Shown: piece by piece, positions 61,901 through 64,000 of the stretch
Layout: every line of letters starts with the position of its first letter
Numbering within the stretch: position 1 is the stretch's first letter
The notes under the pieces: model-generated
The model's input: only the letters and a program-made list of their open reading frames with translations
Told to the model about the DNA's origin: nothing
Database searches by the model: none
Program-made: the position numbers and the translations under genes
Assembly (NCBI GenBank): GCA_036785705.1
Contig: JAWUZG010000084.1
Coordinates: forward strand, 4,523,001-4,587,000
Source of the DNA: Acanthornis magna
Taxonomy: Eukaryota > Chordata > Aves > Passeriformes > Acanthizidae
Direction: 5' to 3'
Length of the DNA stretch: 64,000 bases

Positions 61901-64000
61901 TTTTTGTATATCTATCAGTCAGATTACACTGGTTTCTGGCTTATCAAGAAAAAGAGATGCTTTTTAATTTTTATCCTGGGTTTCACTTGTTGGCATGTTT
62001 TATTTAGTAGCATCTAAAACACAGCCAGGGCTTGGGGTGGGGCTTTTTGGTTGTATTTGTTCGTGGACTGATGGCATATCTGAAGAGGAAAAAAGGTGGT
62101 TGATATTTCCTTGGTTGCCATCTTCAAACTCAAATATGATCAAGCAAAACCACACGGCTTTGTCACAAGATAAAATGAAAAACTATGAAAGAAGAAGGTG
62201 TCAGATATGAAACAGGAAGGTGTCAGGTGGTCCATTTCAGATAAAGGAAAGGCTTCTTTCAGAAGGTGTCAAGTATCCGCTTGCATAACTTGCTGTGCCC
62301 CTAGAAAGGAAAATCCTTTGTCAAGAATTGCTTCTTGAACAACACTAGGCAGATGTGGGACACAGAGAGGATTTCTGCCAACTGCAAATCTAGCTCTGGT
62401 TCATTCTGGATGTTTGGATTCCCAAAATGCTCAGCCTTTGGCACTTGCTAAGCAGGTGACCTTTCTAGAGAAGAGTATTTAAAAAGTGGCCTCAGCTTAG
62501 GGAAGGGGGATAAATGGAGTAAGAAAGTCATTTTAGGAGGCAAATTGTGGCTTTGGTCTTACAGTGTATATAGCTTCTGCCACTGAAGCTATTGTTTCAG
62601 GTGTAACACATAGTTATGTTTAATATCTAGGTATGGAACAACGAAAACTGCTCTTTTTTCTAACTGTTTAAACCCATATATAAACTTTTTAAAAAATCCT
62701 ATTCCTAAAACCCCATTCACGTCTTTCTCTCATCTCAAAAAAATAAAAACCCAACAAACAAACAGTAGATCAGGGTACAAAAGGAGAGTGAATTATAGAA
62801 GGGAAATATTTCTGAATCTAAGAGAAAAGAGATTACAGAAACAAGACACTGGGTAATACATACAGAATTTCAGAAGTAACATCCCACAGACTTTAAGGAA
62901 TGTGTTTACTAAAACCCGTAAGAGAGTTATGGATAGTTCAAAGCTATGAAGAAACATGAGCTGTATATTAAGTTGTTCACTTTGACATCCAGAAAGAGAC
63001 AGTATATGCTAGAAGTTTCAAAGCCAAGAAATTGATTTCATCTGTTTCTAAGAATCTTCAAGCTCTGTTAGGGTCTGGGTCAAAAATACCACAGAGTAAC
63101 AGATAATGCTGAATTCCTTTTGCACAGATACAGAAAACAAAAGCATATTGAGAAAAATAATTAATTTAAGATGGATGTTGATATGCCATGTTGGTATTTT
63201 GACAAAGAGAGAGTTAAAAAGTAGGGTGGTTATAAGTATTTGAAATTCTGCATTCTAAAAATGCTAATTGTTCACTGCTGTTGTTCTTGAGTTTGCCTGA
63301 GAAAGAAAGATTTGAGAAATCGTATTTTTAGGCACTTATGTTGTATAACTGAGATGCAACTGGAATCATAACATCACCAGAAGGAACTTTCAAGTTCCCT
63401 GTTTCAGAGATGTAAATGCCAACCGCAGTAAGTGTGGAAGAGAGATGAAAAGAGACTCGATTTTTCAGTCAGTTGTTCATGGAAAGCATAATAAAAGTAT
63501 AAAATATTGAAATCTGACCGAACTGAAAAAACACTTCCTCAAAGGTTGCATTACTCAGTACCATTCCTGCTAAGAGGCTGTGAGCAGCTCAGTGTCTGCC
63601 AAATGCACATGAAGAGGTGCAGGTCATAAGGCTCAGGGCTTCAGCCCTCAAAAATCAAGGAAAAGAAACATCCTTCCTTGAAAGAAGCAGGTAAATACCA
63701 TCCCCAGTTCACCTCGAGAGGAGCAGCCTTGGACAACAGGGATGTACCTTGCTGAAGGCATGGCAGCACTAATGGCAGAAAGGAGAGCAGGTCCAGGATC
63801 TGCAGATTCCTGGCACCAGCCTTAATCCACTCCGCTTGCACTGCTTATCTCCCCCGACAGTGTGCAGACTCTGGAGCTGGCAGCAAGTCAGCTAAGTCCA
63901 CCTACTCCAGTTCTAAAAACTGTTTAGCTTGTCAAGATGTTTTAGCTAGTATTTCTGAAATCCCTCTTCTGGCAACTTGCAGGGTTTAAAGAAGTGATGG
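58956..64000 (+). other. SYT9: SYT9 intron 3, start only
   Basis: The intron opens with GTAAGT and runs past the right edge of the window. I looked for the next exon, which should begin with the residues after IEYVTN (family pattern DNVDLGEL) and carry the C2B start, and did not find it. Open frames at 59491-59745 and 60060-60365 resemble no known family. A loose repeat of AAGGTGTCA occurs near 62195-62271. No recognised transposon was seen in these 5 kb. Confidence 0.85.
62193..62275. repeat. Degenerate short tandem-like repeat of GAAGGTGTCA
   Basis: AAGGTGTCA occurs at 62195, 62217 and 62263, with spacings of 22 and 46 bp (about twice 23). A weaker AAGGAAAGG lies between the last two. This suggests a decayed minisatellite with a 22-23 bp unit, but the units are poorly conserved outside the core. 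Confidence 0.45.

Noticed and set aside
1..64000. Bacterial-type or viral systems (CRISPR arrays, operons, endogenous viral genes)
   Set aside because: No regularly spaced repeats, no clustered long ORFs and no recognisable viral reading frames. The window is a vertebrate gene region with CR1 retrotransposon fragments.

Overview
This is a vertebrate nuclear window, almost certainly from a bird. It holds several 5'-truncated CR1 LINE copies whose 3' ends read like the avian form (CCTTCCAACCCA followed by ATTCTATGATT). It also has AT-rich, repeat-poor non-coding DNA and one multi-exon gene whose first exon lies in a sharp CpG island. The neognath CR1 subfamilies fit a bird such as a passerine, but the species cannot be fixed from the sequence.

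Layout. (1) 1-25,319: upstream intergenic DNA with no supportable gene. It contains a 940-bp CR1 fossil (about 3490-4432), homopolymer runs, a few perfect hairpins and a G-rich tract. (2) 25,320-26,720: a CpG-island promoter with exon 1 of synaptotagmin-9 (SYT9, + strand). (3) 26,197-56,452: SYT9 intron 1, about 30 kb, carrying four CR1 fragments, an (AT)n microsatellite and several small repeat or palindrome features. (4) 56,453-56,804: exon 2, with the transmembrane segment and cytoplasmic linker. (5) 56,805-58,408: intron 2. (6) 58,409-58,955: exon 3, with the rest of the linker and the whole C2A domain. (7) 58,956-64,000: the start of intron 3. The C2B exons are not in the window, so the gene is cut by the right edge.

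The three exons join in frame (phases 1, 2, 0) into 349 codons. The product has N-terminal cysteines, a single membrane span and a C2A domain in which all five expected calcium-ligand aspartates are present. The family role is calcium sensing for regulated exocytosis.

I found no clear sign of a previously undescribed system. The observations most worth a second look are regulatory: a second ATG 13 nt upstream of the SYT9 start, in another frame, opening a 112-codon overlapping ORF that survives splicing; a REST/NRSF-like pair of half-sites and a G-quadruplex motif in the CpG island; a Hox/Cdx-like palindrome and a pair of MAF-type sites in intron 1; a CR1 copy flanked by plausible splice signals; and a 14-bp perfect hairpin upstream. 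All of the regulatory readings are inference from motifs.
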